From: Clostridia bacterium
GTDB lineage: Bacteria; Bacillota; Clostridia; Oscillospirales; Acutalibacteraceae
Assembly (NCBI GenBank): GCA_017430535.1
Contig: JAFRMR010000026.1
Span: 216,331 to 280,330, forward strand
DNA length: 64,000 bases
Direction: 5' to 3'
Below, in pieces: positions 8,133 through 15,352 of this stretch (its first letter is position 1; each line of letters starts with the position of its first letter). The notes beneath the pieces are model-generated. The model was not told the DNA's origin. It did no database searches and worked only from the letters and a program-made list of their open reading frames with translations. Position numbers and translations under genes: made by a program.

Positions 8133-8861
8133 TCAGACTATATATTCATCCGTTTTTGATTCTTTTGAAACAACTATGTAGGATACAACAAACAGAATTG
8201 AAACAAAAGCGATAAAGTACAGCCCGAATACGGTTTCCTCCATAGTGGCAATGAAATCATATGTGCCGTGAAGAAAAACCGGTATAATAACCGACATTAC
8301 GCGGCAGATTTTTGAAAGCGAGTATTCTCTCCTGTTGTAATACATCCTTGCAAGGCCGTAAAATACGCCCATAAACACCCCGAAGCAGGCGTGGCCCGGT
8401 ATTGCGGTTACGGCCCTTACTATTGCCACCCTGAAGCCGTAGGTCATAACATAACTTATGTTTTCCCAAAGGGCAAAACCCAGGGAGGTGAATACCGCGT
8501 AAACAACACCGTCAAACCTGCTGTTGAATTCAACTGAATTCCAGGAGTTCCTCCTGAGGAAAATATACTTTGAGCTTTCCTCGGAAACCGCAACCACAAT
8601 AAAATACAGGATGATATTGTAAAGCAAAGTCTTTTCGTCAACCATTCTGCCCAGAACCGCGCTCAGTATTCTTTCCTCAACCAGCGCCAGCAGTGAGGAA
8701 AGTATTCCTCCCCTTACAAGGCGGAGCAGCAGGCCTCTGCTCTCTTTTTCCAGCCTGTCCGAGCGGTAAACCTTCAGCATAAGGAATACAGCCGGTATTA
8801 CCGCCGCGGCAATAAGGATAAAGTTAAAGGTCATTATGGGTTTAAGCAAAAAGTAAAACAT
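8133..8861 (-). CDS. PrsW-family intramembrane protease-like protein
   Basis: 242 aa with about seven hydrophobic helices. The PrsW family motifs are present: VAVSEESSKY (Glu-Glu pair with Lys), FDGVVYAVFTSLGFALWEN, HACFGVFMG and HGTYDF. The conserved Glu and His residues are the proposed metal-site or glutamic-protease residues. In Bacillus, PrsW cleaves the anti-sigma factor RsiW; no anti-sigma gene is next to this one, so the substrate is unknown. It is downstream of the VanX-like gene and 24 nt from it, probably co-transcribed. Confidence 0.85.
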   Translation of the reverse strand: MFYFLLKPIMTFNFILIAAAVIPAVFLMLKVYRSDRLEKESRGLLLRLVRGGILSSLLALVEERILSAVLGRMVDEKTLLYNIILYFIVVAVSEESSKYIFLRRNSWNSVEFNSRFDGVVYAVFTSLGFALWENISYVMTYGFRVAIVRAVTAIPGHACFGVFMGVFYGLARMYYNRREYSLSKICRVMSVIIPVFLHGTYDFIATMEETVFGLYFIAFVSILFVVSYIVVSKESKTDEYIV

Positions 8862-8885
8862 ACTCTATTCCTCGGTTAAATATAT

Positions 8886-9542
8886 TTATCGCCTGAGATA
8901 TGCGCAGGAAACGGGAAAATCAAAGTAAGTATCCGGGTAGGGCTCATCCTTTAATGTAAAGTGCCACCACTCGCAGTTCAGGGTATTGAAACCGTTGCGC
9001 ACCATTGCGCCCTGAAGCAACATGCGGTTGTAATACTGCTCTTCGGTAACCGCCCTGCACCCGGGGTGCGAAAGCTCGCTGAAAAGGTCAAAGGGTCCGC
9101 CCATATCCAGTTCCTTGCCGGTGCTCATATCAAGCAGCGTAAGGTCCACAGTGCTGCCCCGGCTGTGGCTGGATTGCTTTGCAATATATCCCTGCTCAAA
9201 CAGCTCGTGCTTTTCAAGCTCCGGGTAAAAAAACGGCTTCATCCTTTTATCCAGGTCTTCAATTCCCCACAGCACAAAGTGCCTTACGGCCCTTGCCGGG
9301 CGGTAGGCATCAAAAACCTTTAATCTGTAGCCCTGGGCGTTCATTTCGTTGCTCACGGTTTTAAGAGCCCTCGCCGCCTCTTTGGTGATAAGGGCAACGG
9401 GTTCCTCGTAGCCGTCAATGCGATCCCCTACAAAATTGTATGTGGAGTGGTAGCGTATTTCCTGTATTATTCCCGGCACATAATCTGCCAGTATAACAAA
9501 ACCCGATGAATCCATTTCGGCCTGCTTTTTGAAATCAGTCAT
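8886..9542 (-). CDS. D-Ala-D-Ala dipeptidase, VanX/DdpX-like (peptidase M15D)
   Basis: 218 aa. It has the zinc-site signature SSHSRGSTVDLTL (first His and Asp ligands) and CEWWHFT (catalytic Glu, last His), plus the substrate Arg in DAYRPARAVRHF. It has no signal peptide, so it is cytoplasmic. VanX enzymes hydrolyse D-Ala-D-Ala. No vanH or vanA neighbours are present, so recycling or nutritional use of the dipeptide is more likely than glycopeptide resistance. Confidence 0.9.
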   Translation of the reverse strand: MTDFKKQAEMDSSGFVILADYVPGIIQEIRYHSTYNFVGDRIDGYEEPVALITKEAARALKTVSNEMNAQGYRLKVFDAYRPARAVRHFVLWGIEDLDKRMKPFFYPELEKHELFEQGYIAKQSSHSRGSTVDLTLLDMSTGKELDMGGPFDLFSELSHPGCRAVTEEQYYNRMLLQGAMVRNGFNTLNCEWWHFTLKDEPYPDTYFDFPVSCAYLRR

Positions 9543-9569
9543 GTTCCTCTGCCTTTCGCAAGGTTATTA

Positions 9570-10709
9570 TCAGTCTATCCTGTAAATTCTGCCGTCTTTT
9601 CTTCCGGCGGCCGCCGGCATATCGCCGTCAATAAAGCCAAGGGCGCAGTGGCCTATGCCCTCCCATTCGCCTTCAATGCCCAGTTCTTTAAGCATAGCTT
9701 TGTATTCCGGCATTTCAAACTCTTCTTTGGCCCTGTGAATCCATATGCTTCCAAGGCCCAGGCTGTGGGCGGCAAGCATAAGGTTGCCCATCATAAGGCT
9801 GCCGTCATAAATATAAGTGGGGCAGCTTTTATCTGCCAGCACAATAATTATAACAGGGGCGCCGTAAAAGGGGTCAAAGCCTTCGGCCCAGCCGCCTATT
9901 CTGCGGTTTATATCGGCAAGTTTATCCCTCTGCTCTTTGTTTGTTACAGCAATTGCAATTGCCGCCTGCATACCTCTGCCGTTTGCGGCATAAAGCCCGG
10001 CATTCAGTATCTCATCAATCTGCTCTTTTGCCGGCATATCCGGCCTGAATTTGCGTATGCTCCTGCGCTCTTCCATTGCTTTGATTATTTCGTTCATCTT
10101 TGTTTTCTCCTTATCCTGATTATTTATTATCCATTTATCAAGAAACGCCATTTGCTCCTGTGTATGGAACCAGTGCTCTCCGCCTTCCATTACAGTCAGC
10201 TTTGCGTTTATTTTATTTGCAAAGGCTTTTACAGTTTCAATATCCGTCAGGTTATCGCCGCTGCCGTAAAGAATTTCCGCCGGGCCGCTCCAGTTTACGG
10301 GATTTTCTCTTACATAGGTAAGGTAATCCCATGAGAGTATTTCGCCGCTTTTCGTAATCACTGTTCCTTTTTCTTTCAGCTCATCTTCCGTAACCCCTGC
10401 CTGCAGCATCATGCCCAATATAAGCTTTTCCATATCAATTACAGGGGATATGAAGTATGCCTTGTCTGTCAGCGAATCGGCGCCGGAGTGCAAGGCAAAA
10501 AATGCGCCTATGCTGTTTGCAATAAGGGTTATGCCGCCGTATTGTTTTTTTAGTTTCATTACGGCTTCTTTTATTTCTTTACCTGCATCCCAAGGGGTTG
10601 CGGATTGATAATCAAGCCCGGTAACAAAACAGCCTGGGAAAAGAGCTTTATAATGCTCCGCCTCTCCCGGGCTGCCGCCCCGGCCGTGAATATACAGTAC
10701 AGCTTTCAT
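9570..10709 (-). CDS. Alpha/beta-hydrolase / nitroreductase fusion
   Basis: 379 aa in one frame. Residues 1-200 are a small alpha/beta hydrolase: AVLYIHGRGGSPG oxyanion region, ANSIGAFFAL (G-x-S-x-G-like elbow) and a late EGGEHWFH histidine. Residues 205-379 are a complete nitroreductase-family protein beginning MNEIIKAMEERRSIRKF, with the FMN-binding Arg-Ser-x-Arg-x-Phe and GLGSIW. Between them (10098-10140) the DNA still has AAGGAG correctly spaced before the internal ATG at 10097. A one-base shift would place a TAA in the linker. This looks like two genes joined by loss of the first stop; the second can probably still start on its own. The start overlaps the TfoX gene stop by 4 nt. Confidence 0.85.
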   Translation of the reverse strand: MKAVLYIHGRGGSPGEAEHYKALFPGCFVTGLDYQSATPWDAGKEIKEAVMKLKKQYGGITLIANSIGAFFALHSGADSLTDKAYFISPVIDMEKLILGMMLQAGVTEDELKEKGTVITKSGEILSWDYLTYVRENPVNWSGPAEILYGSGDNLTDIETVKAFANKINAKLTVMEGGEHWFHTQEQMAFLDKWIINNQDKEKTKMNEIIKAMEERRSIRKFRPDMPAKEQIDEILNAGLYAANGRGMQAAIAIAVTNKEQRDKLADINRRIGGWAEGFDPFYGAPVIIIVLADKSCPTYIYDGSLMMGNLMLAAHSLGLGSIWIHRAKEEFEMPEYKAMLKELGIEGEWEGIGHCALGFIDGDMPAAAGRKDGRIYRID

Positions 10710-11029
10710 TGCTTTTTTGCTTTCTTCTTCGGCTCCGGGAGCTCATTGTATATTGCCTCAATCAGTTCCCTGAGGAAATCTTTATTTTCAATATTTTCCA
10801 CAAGCAGCATTTCCTTTGCCCCTTCGTAGGGGAGCTCTTTTTCCGCCTCAGGCATAAGCGCCGCGGCGGATTTAACGGGTTTAACCAGAAAACGGTTATC
10901 ATAAATGCCGCCTATTACCTTACCACGGCAGTAAATTATGTATTCACCCATCATAGCTCTGCAGGTTATCCCCTCGGTTTCGGAAAGCTGCTCCAGTATA
11001 TAATCAAGGTATTCCTTATCCGATGCCAT
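10706..11029 (-). CDS. TfoX N-terminal-domain protein
   Basis: 107 aa matching the TfoX_N fold: CRAMMGEYIIYCRGKVIGGIYDNRFLVKPV followed by PYEGAKEMLLVEN and a helical, lysine-rich end (PKKKAKKQ). The C-terminal half of true TfoX/Sxy is missing, as usual for these short Firmicutes versions, whose role is unknown. The ribosome site GGAGG precedes the ATG. The stop overlaps the hydrolase start (ATGA), so the two are translationally coupled. A hairpin array begins 50 nt upstream. Confidence 0.85.
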   Translation of the reverse strand: MASDKEYLDYILEQLSETEGITCRAMMGEYIIYCRGKVIGGIYDNRFLVKPVKSAAALMPEAEKELPYEGAKEMLLVENIENKDFLRELIEAIYNELPEPKKKAKKQ

Positions 11030-11079
11030 TTTTTCCTCCGAAATAATATGGTGCTTGTTTACTTAATATCCTTCTTTTG

Positions 11080-11262
11080 TCGATATATCTCGCTGTGTGC
11101 GATTCGATATATGAGGCATTCGCCTCATTCGATATGTTTGCATAGCAAACGAGTTTTCTCGATAAACCCTTTCTTATCGCGGAGCGATATATCGAGCCGC
11201 TTTTGGCGGCATATCGAACTTTTTCAAAAGCATATCGAAAATCCGGAACGGATTTATCTCGA
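11080..11262. repeat. TCGA-punctuated mini-hairpin array, copy 1
   Basis: TCGA recurs at 11080, 11104, 11129, 11159, 11192, 11214, 11235 and 11259, marking seven units of 21-33 bp. Most units contain a different small palindrome: TGAGGC/GCCTCA, GTTTGC/GCAAAC, CGATAA/TTATCG, ATCGC/GCGAT, GCCGC/GCGGC, CTTTT/AAAAG and AAATCCG/CGGATTT, with loops of 2-8 nt. The second copy at 12654-12860 is nearly identical. It is not a CRISPR: the stems all differ and only the short TCGATAT punctuation is shared. Confidence 0.9.
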
Positions 11263-11282
11263 CAGACTATACAAGTTTTGAA

Positions 11283-12251
11283 TTATAAGTTTTTTATATA
11301 TCTGCACTTAGGGAAACCTGAACACCCGTAAAATTGGTTTCCGGTATTTGTTCCCTTTTTTGCAGTTCTCAGCACGAGTTCTTTCCCGCACCACGGGCAG
11401 ATTAAAGTTTCATCATCCGATGATTGATTTATAGAATCCGATTTGTCATTTTTTAAACTTTCAGTATTTGATATTTCTTCCGTCTCTGTAAGAGCTTGAT
11501 TGTTTTCATCAACAAATTTTTGAAACTTTGCAATGTATTCTTTTCTGTTTTCCCTGTTCAAAGCAAGATAGTTATTACCATAGGAAATCATTTCTTTTTT
11601 ACTGCTCTTAAACTCATTTTTCAGTCCCTTAAGAACGTTGATAAGTTGGTCTCCTCTTATAACTTTATTTCTTATTTCTTTCGGAGCGTATTTATCATTT
11701 ACAATTGTTTTTGGATTGGCTAAAACTACTAAAGATTTGTTAAATGTTTCAAAACTTTTATCTGCTAAAGCGCGTTTAAAAATATTTTTATTTTCAGTTC
11801 TGCAATTCTTAAACACAGTTAAATGCCGCTCATTTTGTGTAATAGGGCTGTAAATACCTTCTTTTATCCAATGGCCATTGTATTGAAAGGAGCGTATAAA
11901 CTCGCCTTTGCTGTTTATTTCAATATTACCGAAAAGATTTTTGCATTCAATCAGCACATTAACATAAGGTGTAATAACCAAATAATCAATTTGTGCGCCT
12001 CTTCCGTCCGATGTTTCAATATATAAGTCATGCAATACAACAAGATCCATACCGCTGTTTTTCAGTTCAAACATTATGGATTCTTCGCCGATTATTCCTG
12101 CTTTGGTTATTGCGATTTCTTTATCTATTTTACTTGCAAACTCAGTATTATCGGTAATTTCTTTTCTGAGCGTTTCAAGCTTTTCAAGATAGTCTTTTGC
12201 ATCACTGGTTTCTTTCAGGATTGTAACTTCCGGTTTATCAAATAATCCCAT
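11283..12251 (-). CDS. NERD-domain nuclease-like protein with topoisomerase-type zinc ribbon
   Basis: 322 aa starting after GGGAGGAATAATAC. The NERD core has the restriction-endonuclease-like residues in order: E56 (IGEESIMFEL), D89 (QIDYLVITP) and E102-x-K104 (LIECKN). A charged, helical middle follows. The C-terminus is a four-Cys ribbon of the DNA topoisomerase I type: C285-x2-C288 and C310-x5-C316 (CPWCGKELV, YGCSGFPKC). NERD proteins are suspected nucleases of DNA processing or defence; the ribbon would give nucleic-acid contact. It is downstream of the four-helix gene with 27 nt between, and the pair is bounded by hairpin arrays. Confidence 0.85.
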   Translation of the reverse strand: MGLFDKPEVTILKETSDAKDYLEKLETLRKEITDNTEFASKIDKEIAITKAGIIGEESIMFELKNSGMDLVVLHDLYIETSDGRGAQIDYLVITPYVNVLIECKNLFGNIEINSKGEFIRSFQYNGHWIKEGIYSPITQNERHLTVFKNCRTENKNIFKRALADKSFETFNKSLVVLANPKTIVNDKYAPKEIRNKVIRGDQLINVLKGLKNEFKSSKKEMISYGNNYLALNRENRKEYIAKFQKFVDENNQALTETEEISNTESLKNDKSDSINQSSDDETLICPWCGKELVLRTAKKGTNTGNQFYGCSGFPKCRYIKNL

Positions 12252-12278
12252 GTATTATTCCTCCCTATAGTATAGCTT

Positions 12279-12635
12279 TTATTTCTCAGCATTGTTTTTT
12301 GCCGTAGTGATTGAAGCAATCAGTTTTCGCTGAATTGTTCCTCTGGTTGAATTTAGCTTATTAAACTGTTCAGTACTTATCTTATTCTTTCTGTGTAATA
12401 ACACAAGCCAGTATTCTGTTTCTGAGCATTCTTTCAACGATATTTCAAGCTTATGAATAAAATCAGCTCTGCTTTGGGCATACTTTGCTTCAAAAAGGTT
12501 AGCTCCTATTGATGAAGAAGAGCGTATAATCTGTTCAACATATGAGTGGCAGCCTTTAATATTGTCGCATAAATCCGATACTTCAAGTGCAAAAGAAATT
12601 GTCAGTTCGCGAAGTTCGTTTTTGTTAGTTTCCAT
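12279..12635 (-). CDS. Four-helix-bundle protein (S23/IVP, Avd-like)
   Basis: 118 aa with the family pattern: LTISFALEVSDLCDNIKGCHSYVEQIIRSSSSIGANLFEAK, then a helix containing FIHKLEISLKECSETEYWL. Members are encoded in intervening sequences of 23S rRNA genes, and the Avd protein of diversity-generating retroelements has the same fold; they bind nucleic acid. GGAAGG precedes the ATG. Its start lies 18 nt from a hairpin array, so its promoter must be inside the array or the rlmD transcript must read through. No rRNA or reverse transcriptase lies nearby. Confidence 0.9.
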   Translation of the reverse strand: METNKNELRELTISFALEVSDLCDNIKGCHSYVEQIIRSSSSIGANLFEAKYAQSRADFIHKLEISLKECSETEYWLVLLHRKNKISTEQFNKLNSTRGTIQRKLIASITTAKNNAEK

Positions 12636-12653
12636 TCAGTTTTCCTTCCTTTG

Positions 12654-12860
12654 TCGATATATCCCGCTGTGCGCGATTCGATATATTTTCCTCAGACAAT
12701 TCGATATATGAGGCATTTGCCTCATTCGATATGTTTGCATAGCAAACGAGTTTTCTCGATAAATCCTTTCTTATCGCGGAGCGATATATCGAGCCGCTTT
12801 TGGCGGCATATCGAGCTTTTTTCAAAAGCATATCGAAAATCCGGAACGGATTTATCTCGA
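12654..12860. repeat. TCGA-punctuated mini-hairpin array, copy 2
   Basis: Nine TCGA marks (12654, 12678, 12701, 12726, 12756, 12789, 12811, 12833, 12857) define eight units, one more than copy 1. The additional 23-bp unit lies between 12678 and 12701 and has no obvious stem. The other units match copy 1 with a few substitutions and one added T. The end at 12860 supplies the last codons and stop of rlmD. Confidence 0.9.
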
Positions 12861-14219
12861 TGCGAAACTTCGCGTCAGGCACGCGACAGTTTCACAATGC
12901 CCCGTTCTCGGAAACATATCGCAGGCTGCCGCCTTCACTGTTTCATAACCGAGCTCCCTGAATATTCCGCAGTCTCTGGCAAGGGTTGCGGGGTCGCAGG
13001 AAACATAAACTATTCTCTCCGGCTTCATTTCCGCCACGGTTTCAAGCACTTCCCGGGCACAGCCCTTACGGGGCGGGTCAAGTATTACAACATCCGGTTT
13101 TATTCCTTCTGTTTTCAGCTCTTCAGCCGCCTTGGAGGCATCGGCGCATATAAACCGGGCATTTTCAATGCCGTTTGTTTCCGCATTTATTCCGGCATCT
13201 TCTATTGCCTCAGGTATCACTTCAACCCCGATAATACGCCCGGCATTTTTTGCCATTGTCAGGCCTATGGTCCCCGTGCCGCAGTAAAGGTCCAGCACGG
13301 TTTCTTTCCCCGTCAGGCAGGCGTATTCGGCGGCTTTGCCGTAAAGCCGCTCCGCCTGGTCACGGTTAACCTGATAAAATGAGAGGGGAGAAAGGCGGAA
13401 TTCAAGGCCGCAGAGGGTGTCGGTTATATATCCCGGCCCGTAAACCGTTCTGCACTTTTCGCCCGTAACAACATTTGTGCTTTCCGGGTTTTCATTTATA
13501 ACAACGGTTTTTATGCTTTCACAGCAGGCGGTCAGCATTTTTACAAGCTCATCCTCTGCAGGCAGAGATTTTCCGTTTATTACGGGGCACACTGCAATTT
13601 CTCCGCTGGCGGTGCCTTTTCTCAGGTATATGTGGCGTATAAGGCCTTTGCCGCTTTCCTCATCATATACCGGCACATTAAATTCATTTATGTAGTTTTC
13701 AAAAACTCCCAGGATTTTTTCAAACTCCGGCGGCTGAAGCAGGCAGCCCGGGCAGTGAATAACCCTGTGGGTGCGGGGGGAATAAAACCCCATAAGCAGT
13801 TTATCCCCGTCTTTTCTAACGGGGAACTGCGCTTTGTTTCTGTAGCCGTATATTTTTTTTGCCGCCAAGGTTTCCTCAAATTCCGGGTTCAGGCCGCCTA
13901 TGCGGCGGAAGCACTCTTTAACGTGATTCTCCTTTGCTCTGATTTCCGCCTCATATTTCATATGGCCGAAGGAACAGCCCCCGCATCTGCCGTAAACGGG
14001 GCAGGGGCTTTCAATTCTGTCCGGCGAAGAAACAATTATTTCTTCAATTTTGCCTGCGGCATAGTTCTTTTTTGCTTTGATTATGTGGGCGCGTATTTTT
14101 TCGCCGGGTATTGCGCAGCGCACAAAAACCGCCATACCCTCATAACGGCCAACGCCGCTGCCGTCAAGGCCGCAGCTGTCTATATCAATTTCAATTTTGT
14201 CGTTTTTATTCAGCAGCAT
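12852..14219 (-). CDS. rlmD: 23S rRNA (uracil-C5)-methyltransferase, RlmD/TrmA family
   Basis: 455 aa. It has an N-terminal TRAM domain (DKIEIDIDSCGLDGSGVGRYEG) and a 4Fe-4S cysteine cluster CPVYGRCGGCSF. The Rossmann methyltransferase domain has VLDLYCGTGTIGL (SAM), VILDPPRKGC and the catalytic Cys in VYVSCDPATLARD. The enzyme methylates a uridine of 23S rRNA with SAM; whether it is RlmC, RlmD or dual-specific cannot be told. The last codons and TAA fall inside hairpin array 2, so the native C-terminus was altered by the insertion, beyond the conserved CETVACLTR. It follows the CPBP gene with 3 nt between. Confidence 0.9.
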   Translation of the reverse strand: MLLNKNDKIEIDIDSCGLDGSGVGRYEGMAVFVRCAIPGEKIRAHIIKAKKNYAAGKIEEIIVSSPDRIESPCPVYGRCGGCSFGHMKYEAEIRAKENHVKECFRRIGGLNPEFEETLAAKKIYGYRNKAQFPVRKDGDKLLMGFYSPRTHRVIHCPGCLLQPPEFEKILGVFENYINEFNVPVYDEESGKGLIRHIYLRKGTASGEIAVCPVINGKSLPAEDELVKMLTACCESIKTVVINENPESTNVVTGEKCRTVYGPGYITDTLCGLEFRLSPLSFYQVNRDQAERLYGKAAEYACLTGKETVLDLYCGTGTIGLTMAKNAGRIIGVEVIPEAIEDAGINAETNGIENARFICADASKAAEELKTEGIKPDVVILDPPRKGCAREVLETVAEMKPERIVYVSCDPATLARDCGIFRELGYETVKAAACDMFPRTGHCETVACLTRSFASR

Positions 14220-14222
14220 AGG

Positions 14223-15203
14223 TTATACCCTGGAAATGTAGTTTGCGGTAATTATAAGCATAATAATCAGTGAAATAATCATAGGTATATTGCCGAAAAA
14301 AGCCCCGGCTTTTTTGCCCGCTGTGTTGTAGGTGGGCAGTTTGTTCAGCGAGCGCCTGCCTTTTATAAAAACAAATATCACGGAGCCCAGAATGCTTACG
14401 GCATAAAGGGAATAAAGGGTAACGGTAAACACGGTGTTCAGCTTTTCCGTATCCGTAATATCTGTCATCATAAAAGCCGTAATGCAGGAGTAGACGTTAT
14501 TAAGGCAGTGTATTATAATCGAAGGCCACAGGCTTCCCGTTATGCAGGCAGCGTAGCCGAGTCCGAGCCCTGCAATCAGCGCAAAGGGAAACTGCACAAG
14601 GTTGCCGTGAAGTATTGCAAACACCAGCGATGAAATAATAATTGCAAACTTGTCGCCGTAACGCCTTAAAGGCTGCATAACAGCGCCCCTTACCGCCGCC
14701 TCTTCGCACAGGGCAGGCACAACTGCGATAGTGAGAATATAGTACAGCCTGCCGATTATTCCGTCGGGTGTTGCAAAATCCGGCTGAGAAAGCTTGAAGC
14801 CCGTTTTTTCAATAAGCCCGGTAAACTGGCCGGTGATGTAGTCCCCGATAAGGCAGATGAAAAAGCCGAGAAAAACCACAAACACCGCAAGGCGCATGTC
14901 ATAGGGCTTTTCAAGGGGGAAGGCGTTTACATTCAGTTTTTTTTCAAGCCGCTTTCCGCCCACGGCAAAGGGAATAAGCAGGCCGAGAACAGAAAGGAAA
15001 ATGGTAACCGAATCCTGAAAAAGGGAATTTGTCTTGAACAGCTCTCTTACATAGGGAAACAGCAGGGGCAGGGTAAGAGCATTCTGTATTATCACATAGG
15101 CAATTATGCAAAGGCCCGAGGTTTTGCCTATCAGGCCGATATTTATTTTTTCTTCCGCCGTGTTCCTGTATGTTTCGGAAGCGCCGGGAAACTGATTATA
15201 CAT
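14223..15203 (-). CDS. CPBP-family intramembrane protease (Abi/Rce1-like)
   Basis: 326 aa with about eight hydrophobic helices. The catalytic motifs are present: VPALCEEAAVRGAVM (Glu-Glu-x3-Arg), FAILHGN (His) and SLWPSIIIHCLNN (His-x3-Asn). CPBP proteins are membrane glutamic proteases related to CAAX processing; bacterial members act in bacteriocin immunity or maturation or in unknown roles. The substrate here is unknown. It is upstream of rlmD in one transcript and divergent from glgP. Confidence 0.88.
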   Translation of the reverse strand: MYNQFPGASETYRNTAEEKINIGLIGKTSGLCIIAYVIIQNALTLPLLFPYVRELFKTNSLFQDSVTIFLSVLGLLIPFAVGGKRLEKKLNVNAFPLEKPYDMRLAVFVVFLGFFICLIGDYITGQFTGLIEKTGFKLSQPDFATPDGIIGRLYYILTIAVVPALCEEAAVRGAVMQPLRRYGDKFAIIISSLVFAILHGNLVQFPFALIAGLGLGYAACITGSLWPSIIIHCLNNVYSCITAFMMTDITDTEKLNTVFTVTLYSLYAVSILGSVIFVFIKGRRSLNKLPTYNTAGKKAGAFFGNIPMIISLIIMLIITANYISRV

Positions 15204-15291
15204 ATTTTAACCTCAAATTCATCAATTTTACCTATTATAATTAAATTTCTTTTATTATACAAGTAATAAGTTACAAAAATAACACACGCTG

Positions 15292-15320
15292 TTGTTTTTT
15301 GCCCGGGAAAGTCGTATAAT
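15292..15320 (+). promoter_or_regulatory. Sigma-A promoter of glgP
   Basis: TTGTTT at 15292-15297, 17-nt spacer, perfect TATAAT at 15315-15320, 33 nt before the glgP ATG. Confidence 0.7.
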
Positions 15321-15352
15321 TCCACTTGATTAAGTTTAAAAAGGAGATATTT

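Larger units (their letters stand above)
11080..12860. mobile_element. Candidate cassette: NERD + four-helix-bundle genes between two hairpin arrays
   Basis: Two directly repeated hairpin arrays (11080-11262 and 12654-12860) tightly bracket a pair of minus-strand genes: 20 nt separate array 1 from the NERD stop and 18 nt separate array 2 from the four-helix start. Outside array 2 the rlmD reading frame ends inside the array. Outside array 1 lies the promoter-proximal side of the TfoX gene. The cassette is more AT-rich than its neighbours. The arrangement suggests that the whole unit inserted between rlmD and the TfoX operon. No transposase is present, so the mechanism is unknown. Confidence 0.55.

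Noticed and set aside
8886-9542. Vancomycin-resistance function
   Set aside because: Only the dipeptidase is present; vanH and the D-Lac ligase are missing.
10709-11281. Plus-strand ORF (190 codons) over the TfoX gene and array copy 1
   Set aside because: Antisense to a well-supported gene; no ribosome site or family. Its tail repeats a peptide also found in an ORF at 12651 only because both read through the same hairpin array.
11080-12860. CRISPR array
   Set aside because: No constant repeat with spaced unique spacers; the common part is a 4-8 bp punctuation and each unit is palindromic. No cas genes.
12651-13382. Plus-strand ORF (243 codons) over array copy 2 and rlmD
   Set aside because: Antisense to rlmD; the shared peptide with the ORF at 10709 comes from the repeat and does not show a gene family.
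13632-14273. Plus-strand ORF of 213 codons
   Set aside because: Antisense shadow of rlmD, with Phe/Ala-rich translation typical of the reverse frame.
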